This document shows positions 42,074 to 50,250 of a stretch of DNA of 64,000 nt, piece by piece (positions within the stretch are counted from its first letter, which is position 1; every line of letters begins with the position of its first letter). The notes beneath the pieces are model-generated. The model made no database searches. It saw nothing but the letters and a program-made list of their open reading frames with translations, and had not been told where the DNA came from. Source of the stretch: DATDAH01 sp963725155 (GTDB lineage Bacteria > Actinomycetota > Acidimicrobiia > Acidimicrobiales > DATDAH01); contig CAVRXU010000005.1 of NCBI GenBank assembly GCA_963725155.1, positions 124,001-188,000 of the forward strand, in the 5' to 3' direction. The translations under genes and the position numbers were made by a program.

Positions 42074-44128
42074 TCACCGGCCGGAGACCAAGGGGGCGAG
42101 TGACGGGTTGGGCCCGCCGCCCTCGATGACATAGAGGTCGATGTCGTCGTCACCGTCCTCGTGGAGGAACGACGGGGGGACGATGGCCCAGAACCGGCGC
42201 TCGCCGGGGTCGCCGGTGGGCTGGAGCTCAGCCCAACCCCCGATGCGCCCGTTGACGGCGACGGCCAGGTCGAGCGGCTCGCCGGTCTCGATGTCCCCAC
42301 CGACGTAGACGTCCTGTTGAGCCTCCGCCGAGCTCCGGTAGCTGCCGTCGGGGTCGAGGTGGACCCGGTAGGAGCGGTCGGGCGCGGAGGGGAGGTCGTC
42401 GACGAGCCGGCCCACGAGGTCGGCGTGGCGCCCGAACCGGTAGAAGCGCAGGTCGGGGTCGTCGCCCTCGCCCGGGGGCGGCTGGGCCAGCAGGTCGGTG
42501 AACCCCTGGGCACCGTCGATCAGGCTGTAGCCGTCGGCGTTGGGCTCGAGCCGGTTGAAGCCCCAGTCGTAGACGCGCCGCTCATCGGGTCCCGCCGCGG
42601 GCTCCGGACCAAGCAGCGACACCCCATCGGTGCCGGCGGGCAGGTCGAGGTCGAGGATGTCGGCCATCGTGGGAAGGACGTCGATGGTGCGGGCGGGACG
42701 GTCGTCGATGCGACCGGTGGTCTGGCCCGGGGGCTTCACCAGGAGCGGCACCCAGAGCACGCTGTCGGCGTTGGCCTCCGACACCCCCCGGAGGGGCTCG
42801 CCGGTCTCGAAGGCGGCGCCATGGTCAGCGGTGACCACGATGAGCGAGTCGTCGTAGGTGTCCAGCTCCTGCAATCGGGCCAGGAGCACGCCGAGCATCA
42901 CGTCGGCGTGACGGGCTTGGAGGAGATGGCGCTGGCGCCCGGTCTCGGCCGCGAAGTCGGTCTTCCAGGCGTACTGGGCGTACTGGTCCAGGCCCTCGGC
43001 GACGAACGGCGCCTCGTAGGTCAGCCCCGATGGCAGGTGGTACCAGGGCTGGTGGGGGTACACGGCGTGGATGACGTCCAGCTCGGGACGGTCGCTCCGG
43101 TCGATGCCCTCGGCGTACTCGTTGATGGTCGTGGGGGCGTCGGGATCGGACTGGCGGATGGCGAAGTCGACCTGGCGGTCGTCGCCCCCACCGAAGAGCT
43201 GGCGTTGCCAGAGGTCGAGGGCGTCGCGGGTCAGCTCGGTGAGAGGGTTCCCGGTGGCCAGTGATCCGACCGGGCACAGGTGGGCCGGGCAGAGCTGGGT
43301 CACCGACTCCTGGACGTGGAAGGCGTAGGTGCCCTGCAGCAGCGTGAAGATGTTGTCGGGATGCTCCTCGGCTGTGGGCAGCACGCCGACGGCCTCGGGG
43401 TAGCGGCCGGTGAGGATCGGCGGCACGGCTTCGGGTGTGGTGGGCGAGACGCCGGTGGCGTTGCGGAACCAGGTGGCGTCGTCGGCCAGGCCCGCCAGGT
43501 TCGGGAACTGCTCGGGGTCGATGTGGTCGTCGGCGGCGAGGATCGAGGCCAGGGGGAACTCGTCGAGGACCACCAGGACCACCGGGGCCGGGGCCCCGAC
43601 GGTGGCGGCGTCGCCGGTGGCCGACTCCGGGTCCAGGACCAGGCCCCGCACGGGGTCGGTGGCCAGGAACCAGGCCCCGAGCAGGAGCGGGAACACGCCG
43701 AGGACCTGGAGCCAGAGGCGGGGCCCATCCCACCGGGTCACGGCGGCCCACAGCGCGACGCCTCCCGCCACGGCGAGGAGCACGGTGATCGGCCCGGGCA
43801 GGCCGGCGTCCCCGAGGAGGCGGACGACCACGAGGCCGCCGAGGCCGCCGAGCAGGACCCGATGGACCCGGTCCCGGAGCTGGTCACCGCGCCAGCCGCT
43901 CCGCGCCAGCCCGACCAGCTCCTCGATGGCGAACAGGACGGCAGGCAGGCCGAGGACCAGCAGCAGGGTCAGGGCCACGATGTCGAGTCGGCCGGCCCGA
44001 CGGCTGACGAAGACATCGGCGCCGGCACGAAGGGTGGTGAGCACGGGCTCGGCCACGATGATCCCGTTCAGGGCCAGCAGTTCGGCGAACCGCCGTACGC
44101 GACGAGGCGGCGCAGAAGCGGCAGGCAC
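42074..44128 (-). CDS. Membrane-anchored sulfatase / phosphoglycerol-transferase-fold protein
   Basis: A 684-residue alkaline-phosphatase-superfamily protein. The first ~165 residues contain about five membrane helices (IVALTLLLVLGLPAVLFAIEE and others). The extracytoplasmic domain has metal sites in VVLVVLDEFPL and VVTADHGAAFETG. At the nucleophile position stands Thr (GVSPTTPEAVPPILTGRYP) rather than the Cys/Ser-x-Pro-x-Arg that becomes formylglycine, so it is not a canonical sulfatase and is closer to phospho-transferases of the LtaS/EptA type. Substrate unknown; an envelope glycan or lipid is likely. Confidence 0.85.
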   Translation of the reverse strand: MPAASAPPRRVRRFAELLALNGIIVAEPVLTTLRAGADVFVSRRAGRLDIVALTLLLVLGLPAVLFAIEELVGLARSGWRGDQLRDRVHRVLLGGLGGLVVVRLLGDAGLPGPITVLLAVAGGVALWAAVTRWDGPRLWLQVLGVFPLLLGAWFLATDPVRGLVLDPESATGDAATVGAPAPVVLVVLDEFPLASILAADDHIDPEQFPNLAGLADDATWFRNATGVSPTTPEAVPPILTGRYPEAVGVLPTAEEHPDNIFTLLQGTYAFHVQESVTQLCPAHLCPVGSLATGNPLTELTRDALDLWQRQLFGGGDDRQVDFAIRQSDPDAPTTINEYAEGIDRSDRPELDVIHAVYPHQPWYHLPSGLTYEAPFVAEGLDQYAQYAWKTDFAAETGRQRHLLQARHADVMLGVLLARLQELDTYDDSLIVVTADHGAAFETGEPLRGVSEANADSVLWVPLLVKPPGQTTGRIDDRPARTIDVLPTMADILDLDLPAGTDGVSLLGPEPAAGPDERRVYDWGFNRLEPNADGYSLIDGAQGFTDLLAQPPPGEGDDPDLRFYRFGRHADLVGRLVDDLPSAPDRSYRVHLDPDGSYRSSAEAQQDVYVGGDIETGEPLDLAVAVNGRIGGWAELQPTGDPGERRFWAIVPPSFLHEDGDDDIDLYVIEGGGPNPSLAPLVSGR

Positions 44129-44169
44129 GGCGGGAAGTTACCGGCGGGAGCCCCGGTGACGGTGGTCGC

Positions 44170-44175
44170 TACCCT
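44170..44175 (+). promoter_or_regulatory. Candidate -10 element of ilvD
   Basis: TACCCT seven bases before the GTG at 44183, in the divergent gap shared with the sulfatase-fold gene. Confidence 0.45.
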
Positions 44176-44182
44176 CGCGCCC

Positions 44183-45877
44183 GTGACCGAAGAGAGCGTT
44201 GTCGGGGGGCTGAAGCCCCGTTCGCGAGAAGTGACCGACGGCTATGAGCGGGCCGGGGCCCGGGCGATGCTGCGGGCCGTCGGGATGACCGACGACGACT
44301 GGGCCAAGCCCCAGGTGGGGGTGGCGTCGTCCTGGAACGAGGTGACGCCCTGCAACCTGCCGCTGGACCGACTGGCCAAGCGGTCCAAGGTCGGGGTGCG
44401 CGACGCCGGCGGGTTCCCGCTGGAGTTCACCACCATCGCTGTCAGCGACGGCATCTCCATGGGCCACGAGGGCATGCGGGCCTCGTTGGTCAGCCGGGAG
44501 GTCATTGCCGACTCGGTCGAGCTGATGATGCACGCCGAGCGCCTGGATGCGCTGGTGACCTTCGCCGGCTGCGACAAGTCCCTGCCCGGCATGCTCATGG
44601 CCGCGGCCCGGATCAACCTGCCGGCGGTCTTCCTCTACGGCGGTTCGATCATGCCGGGCCAGCACAACGGCCGCGCCATCGACATCGTCGACGTCTTCGA
44701 GGCGGTGGGCGCCTTCGCGTCAGGAGGCATCGACGAGGAGGAGCTGGACCAGATCGAGCGCAGCGCCTGCCCGACGGAGGGCTCGTGCGCCGGCATGTTC
44801 ACCGCCAACACGATGGCGTCCGTGGCCGAGGCCATCGGCATGTCCCTGCCCGGCTCGGCCTCGGTCCCCGCCATCGACTCCCGGCGGGACGACTTCGCCT
44901 ACGAGTCCGGCAAGGCCGTGATCGAGTTGCTGCGCCAGAACATCCGGCCCCGCCAGATCATGACCAAGGAGGCGTTCGAGAACGCCATCGCCGTCGTCAT
45001 GGCCCTCGGGGGCTCGACCAACGCCGTGCTGCACCTGCTGGCCATCGCCCACGAGGCGCAGGTCGACCTGGAGCTGGAGGACTTCAACCGGGTGGCGGCC
45101 AGGGTCCCCCACATCGCCGACACCAAGCCCCACGGCCGGTACCACATGGCCGACGTGGACAAGGTGGGCGGGGTGCCGGTCGTCATGGCCCACCTCCTCG
45201 AGGCCGGATTGCTGCACGGCGACTGCATGACGGTCACCGGCAAGACCATCGCCGAGAACCTGGCCGAGCTGGCCCCACCTGCGCCGGACGGCACCGTCGT
45301 GCACCCGCTGGGTGACGCCATCCACGACCGGGGCGGCATCGCCGTGCTCCGGGGCTCGCTGGCACCGCAGGGGTCCGTGGTCAAGGTCGCGGGCATCGAC
45401 GTGGACCGCTTCGAGGGCACCGCCCGGGTCTTCGAGGGCGAGGCCGCGGCCATGGAGGAGATCCTCCGGGGCGGCATCAACGCCGGGGACGTGGTGGTCA
45501 TCCGCTACGAGGGCCCGAAGGGCGGCCCCGGCATGCGCGAGATGCTGGCCGTCACCGGGGCCATGAAGGGCGTCGGGCGCGGGGCCGACGCCGCCCTCGT
45601 CACCGACGGTCGCTTCTCGGGCGGCACCCACGGCTTCTGCGTGGGCCACGTCGCCCCGGAGGCCGTCGACGGTGGCCCGATCGCCTTCGTGGCGGACGGG
45701 GACCGCATCGTCATCGACACGGTCGCCCACACCATCGACCTCGACGTCGACGCGGCCACCCTCGAGGCCCGCCGGGCCGACTGGAAGCTCCCCGAGCCCC
45801 GCTACACCAGCGGCGTCCTGGCCAAGTACGCCGCCCTCGCCCAAGGCGCCGAAAAGGGCGCCATCACGATGCCCTAG
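44183..45877 (+). CDS. ilvD: Dihydroxy-acid dehydratase
   Basis: Fe-S dehydratase forming the 2-keto acids of valine and isoleucine. GTG at 44183 gives 564 residues, the family length; further upstream sequence is antisense to another gene. Three cluster cysteines occur in EVTPCNLPLDRL, FAGCDKSLPGML and PTEGSCAGMFTANTM, suggesting the [2Fe-2S] form. C-terminal blocks GRFSGGTHGFCVGHVAPEA and YTSGVLAKYA are present. It works with ilvBNC, which begins 1 kb downstream beyond an opposing gene. Confidence 0.96.
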   Translation: MTEESVVGGLKPRSREVTDGYERAGARAMLRAVGMTDDDWAKPQVGVASSWNEVTPCNLPLDRLAKRSKVGVRDAGGFPLEFTTIAVSDGISMGHEGMRASLVSREVIADSVELMMHAERLDALVTFAGCDKSLPGMLMAAARINLPAVFLYGGSIMPGQHNGRAIDIVDVFEAVGAFASGGIDEEELDQIERSACPTEGSCAGMFTANTMASVAEAIGMSLPGSASVPAIDSRRDDFAYESGKAVIELLRQNIRPRQIMTKEAFENAIAVVMALGGSTNAVLHLLAIAHEAQVDLELEDFNRVAARVPHIADTKPHGRYHMADVDKVGGVPVVMAHLLEAGLLHGDCMTVTGKTIAENLAELAPPAPDGTVVHPLGDAIHDRGGIAVLRGSLAPQGSVVKVAGIDVDRFEGTARVFEGEAAAMEEILRGGINAGDVVVIRYEGPKGGPGMREMLAVTGAMKGVGRGADAALVTDGRFSGGTHGFCVGHVAPEAVDGGPIAFVADGDRIVIDTVAHTIDLDVDAATLEARRADWKLPEPRYTSGVLAKYAALAQGAEKGAITMP

Positions 45878-46207
45878 CGTCGACTGACACCGAACGACAG
45901 GGCAAACGGGGCAAGGAAGGTGGCCTGGTCCTGCTGCTGCTGTCCCCGGTGCCCTTCCGGTCGGATCCGGGCCCGGATCTCACGCTTTGTGGCTGATCAG
46001 CATTCATTGGAGGCAATAGGGGGCGGAAACCGCCCCTTATTGCCTCCAATGTCCCTGAATCCGCTAGATCGCAGCCGTCGACGCCGGATCTGGTCACCGT
46101 GCGTGAGATTCCGGGGGCGCGGAGGCCCAGGTCAGCCGGTGACGCTCGGGACCCCCGACCCCCTACGGGCGTCGTTGTCGTTCGGCCCAGCCCGCAGACC
46201 CGAACGC
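45878..46207. other. 330-bp convergent intergenic region
   Basis: Between ilvD and the opposing nucleotidyltransferase gene. It contains a long hairpin at 46005-46051 and a smaller palindrome, TCCGGGCCCGGA, near 45966-45977. I see no convincing reading frame. The frames crossing it are low-complexity Arg/Pro-rich shadows. Confidence 0.6.
46005..46051. repeat. 47-nt near-perfect hairpin with 3-base loop
   Basis: CATTGGAGGCAATAGGGGG plus CGG pairs with the 22 bases at 46030-46051 with one mismatch around a loop AAA. Less GC-rich than its surroundings. It lies between convergent genes; a bidirectional transcription barrier or a mobile palindrome are both possible. Confidence 0.85.
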
Positions 46208-46723
46208 TCACCCCCAGGCCCCCACCTCGCGCGCCTCGGGGGCCATCCAGTCCAGCCGGCCCTCGCGGACGGCGGTGGCCGACACGGCGGCCAGGTGCTC
46301 GGGGACGTCGAGGCGGTGCTCGTCGGGCGTGTCCCATGGTGGCCTCGGCACGACGGCAGGGGTCGGCAGCTTGGCCAGCGCCTCAGCCAGTGACTCGGGG
46401 GTGGGGTGGAACGACGGGTCGTGGAGCTGGGCCCATTTGTCGGCGCCGACGATGACCACGTCGTAGGCCTCGGCGATGTCGGACACGTACTGCAGGTCGG
46501 TGACGACCAACCCGAGCCATGGCCGCCGGCGTCCGGCCAGCCGGATCGCCTCGACCCGCTCGTCCAGGCGGACGCAGGCCCGCTCCTCCTTGCCCAACGC
46601 CACCTCGGAGATGACCAGGTCGACCCGGTCGAGGTCGTGCCGGTCCCGGGCGGCCTCGGCGATGCCGAGGTGGGCGATGGTCAGCGGGTCGAAGGACCCG
46701 GGGTAGGCGGCGCGACGGGGCAT
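46208..46723 (-). CDS. NadD/CoaD-like nucleotidyltransferase family protein
   Basis: A 171-residue cytidylyltransferase-fold protein. It opens RRAAYPGSFDPLTIAHLGIAE, where the usual HxGH is HLGI, and has the ADK segment VIVGADKWAQL and a closing SATAVREG in place of ISSTxxR. The changes at the second His and in the last motif make it unclear whether it is an active NMN/pantetheine-phosphate adenylyltransferase; a divergent function or substrate is likely. Divergent from the ilvBNC leader, sharing a ~50-bp promoter gap. Confidence 0.78.
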   Translation of the reverse strand: MPRRAAYPGSFDPLTIAHLGIAEAARDRHDLDRVDLVISEVALGKEERACVRLDERVEAIRLAGRRRPWLGLVVTDLQYVSDIAEAYDVVIVGADKWAQLHDPSFHPTPESLAEALAKLPTPAVVPRPPWDTPDEHRLDVPEHLAAVSATAVREGRLDWMAPEAREVGAWG

Positions 46724-46734
46724 CGGCTAACAGC

Positions 46735-46765
46735 TTGACCCCTTCGGACCGACGAGGGGTACGAT
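46735..46765 (+). promoter_or_regulatory. Promoter of the ilvBNC leader
   Basis: TTGACC at 46735-46740 and TACGAT at 46760-46765, spaced 19 bases. The leader peptide ATG follows seven bases later, so the transcript would begin at or next to that ATG. Confidence 0.6.
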
Positions 46766-46772
46766 GCGACCG

Positions 46773-46811
46773 ATGTCCCGCCGCCCTCGCCTGCTCGTAG
46801 TAATCACCTAG
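46773..46811 (+). CDS. ilv leader peptide (attenuation)
   Basis: A 12-codon reading frame, MSRRPRLLVVIT, then TAG. Five consecutive codons are Leu-Leu-Val-Val-Ile, the three branched-chain amino acids made by the downstream enzymes, followed by Thr, the isoleucine precursor. This is the classic design of a ribosome-stalling leader peptide. Two stem-loops follow immediately, the second a terminator, and ilvB starts 91 bases after the stop. Comparable leaders are known ahead of ilvB in other actinobacteria. Confidence 0.85.
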   Translation: MSRRPRLLVVIT

Positions 46812-46839
46812 CGCACGCCGTCTTCACCTCTGCGTGCGC
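46811..46839 (+). promoter_or_regulatory. Leader stem-loop ahead of the attenuator
   Basis: GCGCACGC (46811-46818) pairs with GCGTGCGC (46832-46839). The left arm begins at the last base of the leader stop codon, so a ribosome at the stop would mask it. Its place in the switch (pause hairpin or part of an antiterminator) is inferred. Confidence 0.65.
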
Positions 46840-46842
46840 TCT

Positions 46843-46875
46843 CGACCTCCCCACCGGGGAGGTCGTTGCAGTTTT
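46843..46875 (+). terminator. Attenuator terminator upstream of ilvB
   Basis: CGACCTCCCC pairs perfectly with GGGGAGGTCG around the loop ACC, then GTTGCAGTTTT. This is the only strong stem with a T-run I found in the window, placed 27 bases before ilvB. Confidence 0.8.
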
Positions 46876-46902
46876 CGGCCCCACTACCCTTCGGATGCGC
46901 TC

Positions 46903-48663
46903 ATGACCAGCAATGGCAGCAAGGAACAACTGAACGGCGGGCAGGCCCTGATCCGCTCCCTCGAGCTCGAGGGCGTCGAGGTCATGTTCGGGCTGCCCGG
47001 TGGGGCGATCCTGCCGGTGTACGACCCGATCATCGACTCGCCGATCCGCCACATCCTGGTCCGCCACGAGCAGGGCGCCGGCCACATGGCCGAGGGCTAC
47101 GCCCACGTCACCGGCCGTCCGGGCGTGGCCATGGTCACCAGCGGCCCCGGCGCCACCAACATCGTCACGCCCCTGTGTGACGCCTTCATGGACTCGATCC
47201 CGATGGTGGTCATCGCGGGGCAGGTCCCGACGGCGGCGATCGGCAGCGATGCCTTCCAGGAGTGCGACACCACCGGCATCACCCAGTCGGTGACCAAGCA
47301 CAACTTCCTGGTCACGGCGGCGGAGGACATCCCCCGCACGATCCGGGAGGCGTTCCACATCGCCACCACGGGTCGACCGGGCCCCGTCCTCGTCGACATC
47401 CCGAAGGACATCGTCGACCCGCAGCACCCCAACTCGGCGATGGAGTGGTACTGGCCCGACGAACTGGACCTGCCGGGGTACAACCCGACCACCAAGGGCC
47501 ATCCCAAGATGATCCGCCAGGCGGCCGAGTTGATCAGCGCCGCGCACCGCCCGGTCATCTACGCCGGCGGCGGCATCCTGAAGGCCCGGGCCGCAGAGAC
47601 CTTGAAGGAGCTGGCTGAGCTCTGCGAGATCCCGGTCGTCACCACGCTGATGGCCCGGGGTGCCTTCCCCGACAGCCACCCGCTGTGCCTGGGCATGCCC
47701 GGCATGCACGGCAACTACACAGCGGTCACGGCGATGCAGAAGTCCGACCTGCTCATCGCCCTGGGCAGCCGCTTCGACGACCGGGTCACGGGCAAGCTCG
47801 ACGGCTTCGCCCCTGACGCCAAGATCATCCACGTCGACATCGACCCCGCCGAACTGGGCAAGGTCCGGCGCCCCGATGTCCCGATCGTGGGGGACTGCCG
47901 TCTGGTCATCGAGGCGCTGGTCGAGGTCCTGAAGGGCCGGGGCGGCCTCGAGGCCCAGCCCGACCGCAGTGAGTGGAAGTCCACCTTGAGCGGCTGGCAG
48001 GAGAAGTACCCGCTGACCTACCAGCCGGCCGAGGACGGCGAGGGCCTCAAGCCCCAGTACGTGCTCGAGGAGCTGCGGGACCTGACCCCTGACGACACCA
48101 TCGTCGTGTCCGGCGTGGGCCAGCACCAGATGTGGACCAGCCAGTACTGGAAGTTCGACCACCCCTACACCTGGGTCAACTCCGGTGGGCTGGGGACCAT
48201 GGGCTTCTCGGTGCCGGCCGCGATCGGGGCGAAGGTCGGGCGCCCGGAGAAGATGGTCTGGGCCGTCGACGGCGACGGGTGCTTCCAGATGACGGCCCAG
48301 GAGCTGGTGACGGCTGCGGCCGAGCGCATCCCGGTGAAGGTGGCGATCCTGAACAACGCCTACCTGGGCATGGTCCGCCAGTGGCAGGAGATGTTCTACG
48401 ACGAGCGCTACAGCGAGGTCTACCTCTCGCCGGACCTGCCTGACTACGTGAAGTGGGCCGAAGCGATGGGTTGCGTCGGCCTGCGGGCGGAATCACCCGA
48501 GGAGGTGGCGCCGATCATCGAGAAGGCCAACAGCATCGACGATCGCCCGGTGGTGATCGACTTCCGGACCGACGCCCGCGAGAAGGTGTACCCGATGGTC
48601 GCGGCGGGGACGACGAACGACAAGATCATCGTCGATCCGTCCCAGGGCGAAGGCGGCCACTGA
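46903..48663 (+). CDS. ilvB: Acetolactate synthase large (catalytic) subunit
   Basis: TPP enzyme (586 aa) condensing pyruvate to acetolactate or acetohydroxybutyrate. The TPP-activating Glu lies in VRHEQGAGHMAEGYAH; FAD/TPP motifs include TSGPGATNIVTPL, VSGVGQHQMWTSQYW, the diphosphate motif VDGDGCFQMTAQEL and LNNAYLGMVRQWQ. ATG at 46903 removes an Arg/Pro-rich extension that is really the attenuator. First gene of ilvBNC; its stop overlaps the ilvN start (TGATG). Confidence 0.97.
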   Translation: MTSNGSKEQLNGGQALIRSLELEGVEVMFGLPGGAILPVYDPIIDSPIRHILVRHEQGAGHMAEGYAHVTGRPGVAMVTSGPGATNIVTPLCDAFMDSIPMVVIAGQVPTAAIGSDAFQECDTTGITQSVTKHNFLVTAAEDIPRTIREAFHIATTGRPGPVLVDIPKDIVDPQHPNSAMEWYWPDELDLPGYNPTTKGHPKMIRQAAELISAAHRPVIYAGGGILKARAAETLKELAELCEIPVVTTLMARGAFPDSHPLCLGMPGMHGNYTAVTAMQKSDLLIALGSRFDDRVTGKLDGFAPDAKIIHVDIDPAELGKVRRPDVPIVGDCRLVIEALVEVLKGRGGLEAQPDRSEWKSTLSGWQEKYPLTYQPAEDGEGLKPQYVLEELRDLTPDDTIVVSGVGQHQMWTSQYWKFDHPYTWVNSGGLGTMGFSVPAAIGAKVGRPEKMVWAVDGDGCFQMTAQELVTAAAERIPVKVAILNNAYLGMVRQWQEMFYDERYSEVYLSPDLPDYVKWAEAMGCVGLRAESPEEVAPIIEKANSIDDRPVVIDFRTDAREKVYPMVAAGTTNDKIIVDPSQGEGGH

Positions 48664-49181
48664 TGCCGGCGCTGACCCACACGGGCGACGCCCGCACCCA
48701 CACGCTCTCGGTGCTGGTCGAGAACCGGGCCGGGGTGCTCACCCGCATCGCGGGCATGTTCGCCCGCCGGGGTTTCAACATCTACTCCTTGGCGGTCGCC
48801 CCCACCGACGACGACCGCTTCAGCCGGATCACCATCGTGGTCGACGTCGAGTCGGCCCCGCTGGAGCAGATCACCAAGCAGCTCCACAAGCTGATCAACG
48901 TCATCAAGATCAGCGAGCTGGGACCGGGCGAGGCCGTCGAGCGGGAGCTCATGCTGGTCACGCTCAAGGCGCCGGCGGAGACCCGGGGCCAGGTCATGGA
49001 GCTGGCCCAGCTCTACGGCGCCGACGTGCTCGACGTGGGCGTGGACACCATGACCCTCAGCCTGGACGACGAGCCCGGCCGCATCGACGACTTCGAGGAC
49101 CTCTGCCGTCCCTACGGCATCGTCACCGTCCAGCGCACCGGCCGGGTCGCCCTCCCCGTCCTGGCCAAAGCCGGCCGCTAG
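48663..49181 (+). CDS. ilvN: Acetolactate synthase small (regulatory) subunit
   Basis: A 172-residue ACT-domain subunit that activates IlvB and confers feedback inhibition by valine. It reads HTLSVLVENRAGVLTRIAGM FARRGFNIYSL across the ACT domain, then ELMLVTLKAPAETR and the C-terminal GRVALPVLAK. Start ATG overlaps the ilvB stop by one base; longer in-frame extension into ilvB is rejected. Confidence 0.96.
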   Translation: MPALTHTGDARTHTLSVLVENRAGVLTRIAGMFARRGFNIYSLAVAPTDDDRFSRITIVVDVESAPLEQITKQLHKLINVIKISELGPGEAVERELMLVTLKAPAETRGQVMELAQLYGADVLDVGVDTMTLSLDDEPGRIDDFEDLCRPYGIVTVQRTGRVALPVLAKAGR

Positions 49182-49211
49182 TTCGAGAGTTCCACAACAA
49201 GGAGTAGCCCA

Positions 49212-50237
49212 GTGGCAACCGTCTACTACGAGAAGGACGCCGACCGTTCGGCCATCGCCGACCGCAAGGTGGCCATCCTCGGCTACGGCTCGCAGGGCCA
49301 CGCCCACGCCCTGAACCTGCGGGACTCGGGCATCGACGTGCGGGTCGGCCTGCGGGAGGGCTCGGCCTCGAAGGCCAAGGCCGAGGAGGCGGGGCTGAAG
49401 GTCCTGTCGATGGCCGACGCCGCGGCCGAGGCCGACGTCATCATGTTCCTGCTGCCCGACACCGAGCAGCGGGCGGCCTACGAAGATCACGTCGCCCCGC
49501 ACCTGGAGGACGGTGACGCCGTCTTCTTCGCCCACGGCTTCAACATCCGCTTCGGCGAGATCGTGCCGCCGGGCAACGTCGACGTGGCCATGGTCGCCCC
49601 CAAGGGCCCCGGCCACCTCGTGCGCCGGACCTATGTCGAGGGCGGCGGCGTGCCCTGCCTCATCGCCGTCGAGCAGGACGCCACCGGCGGCGCCCGGGCG
49701 CTGGCCCTCGGCTATGCCGACGCCATCGGTGGCACCCGGGCCGGCGTGCTCGAGACGACCTTCACCGAGGAGACCGAGACCGACCTGTTCGGCGAGCAGG
49801 TCGTCCTCTGCGGCGGGCTGACCTCGCTGGTCCAGGCCGGCTTCGAGACCCTGGTCGAGGCGGGCTACCAGCCCGAGTCGGCCTACTTCGAGTGCCTCCA
49901 CGAGGTGAAGCTCATCGTCGACCTCATGTACGAGCAGGGCATCGCCGGGATGCGTTACTCCATCTCGGACACGGCCAAGTACGGCGACATCACCCGCGGC
50001 CCGCGGATCATCACCGACGCCACCAAGGCCGAGATGAAGAACATCCTGGGTGAGATCCAGTCCGGCAAGTTCGCCGAGGAGTGGATCGCCGAGACCCGCA
50101 GCGGCCGGGAGAACTACACCCGTCTGCTGGCGGAGGGCGCCGAGCACCAGATCGAGACGGTGGGCGGCGAGCTCCGCCAGATGATGCCGTGGATCTCCGC
50201 CGGCAAGCAGTCCGTCCAGGAGGCCTCCGGCGGCTGA
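49212..50237 (+). CDS. ilvC: Ketol-acid reductoisomerase
   Basis: A 341-residue class I enzyme that isomerises and reduces acetolactate. It begins TVYYEKDADRSAI, has the NAD(P)H fold GYGSQGHAHALNLRDSG, and metal/substrate residues in VAPKGPGHLVRRTYVEG and ECLHEVKLIVDLMYEQG. The Arg/Ser pattern after the second Gly-rich turn suggests NADPH preference. GTG at 49212 is preceded by AAGGAG. Last gene of the operon; it runs to within 13 bases of an opposing gene. Confidence 0.97.
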   Translation: MATVYYEKDADRSAIADRKVAILGYGSQGHAHALNLRDSGIDVRVGLREGSASKAKAEEAGLKVLSMADAAAEADVIMFLLPDTEQRAAYEDHVAPHLEDGDAVFFAHGFNIRFGEIVPPGNVDVAMVAPKGPGHLVRRTYVEGGGVPCLIAVEQDATGGARALALGYADAIGGTRAGVLETTFTEETETDLFGEQVVLCGGLTSLVQAGFETLVEAGYQPESAYFECLHEVKLIVDLMYEQGIAGMRYSISDTAKYGDITRGPRIITDATKAEMKNILGEIQSGKFAEEWIAETRSGRENYTRLLAEGAEHQIETVGGELRQMMPWISAGKQSVQEASGG

Positions 50238-50250
50238 CCTCGGTTGAGGG

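Noticed and set aside
43280..44182. 300-codon N-terminal extension of ilvD
   Set aside because: Antisense to the sulfatase-fold gene; the GTG at 44183 gives the normal dehydratase length.
46834..46902. 23-residue N-terminal extension of IlvB
   Set aside because: It would be read from the attenuator stem; acetolactate synthases start near the MTSNGSKEQ segment.
48444..50147. Very long minus-strand open frame antisense to ilvN-ilvC
   Set aside because: The opposite strand encodes clear IlvN and IlvC. High GC leaves antisense frames open; the translation has no recognisable domain and is Gly/Val/Asp-repetitive.
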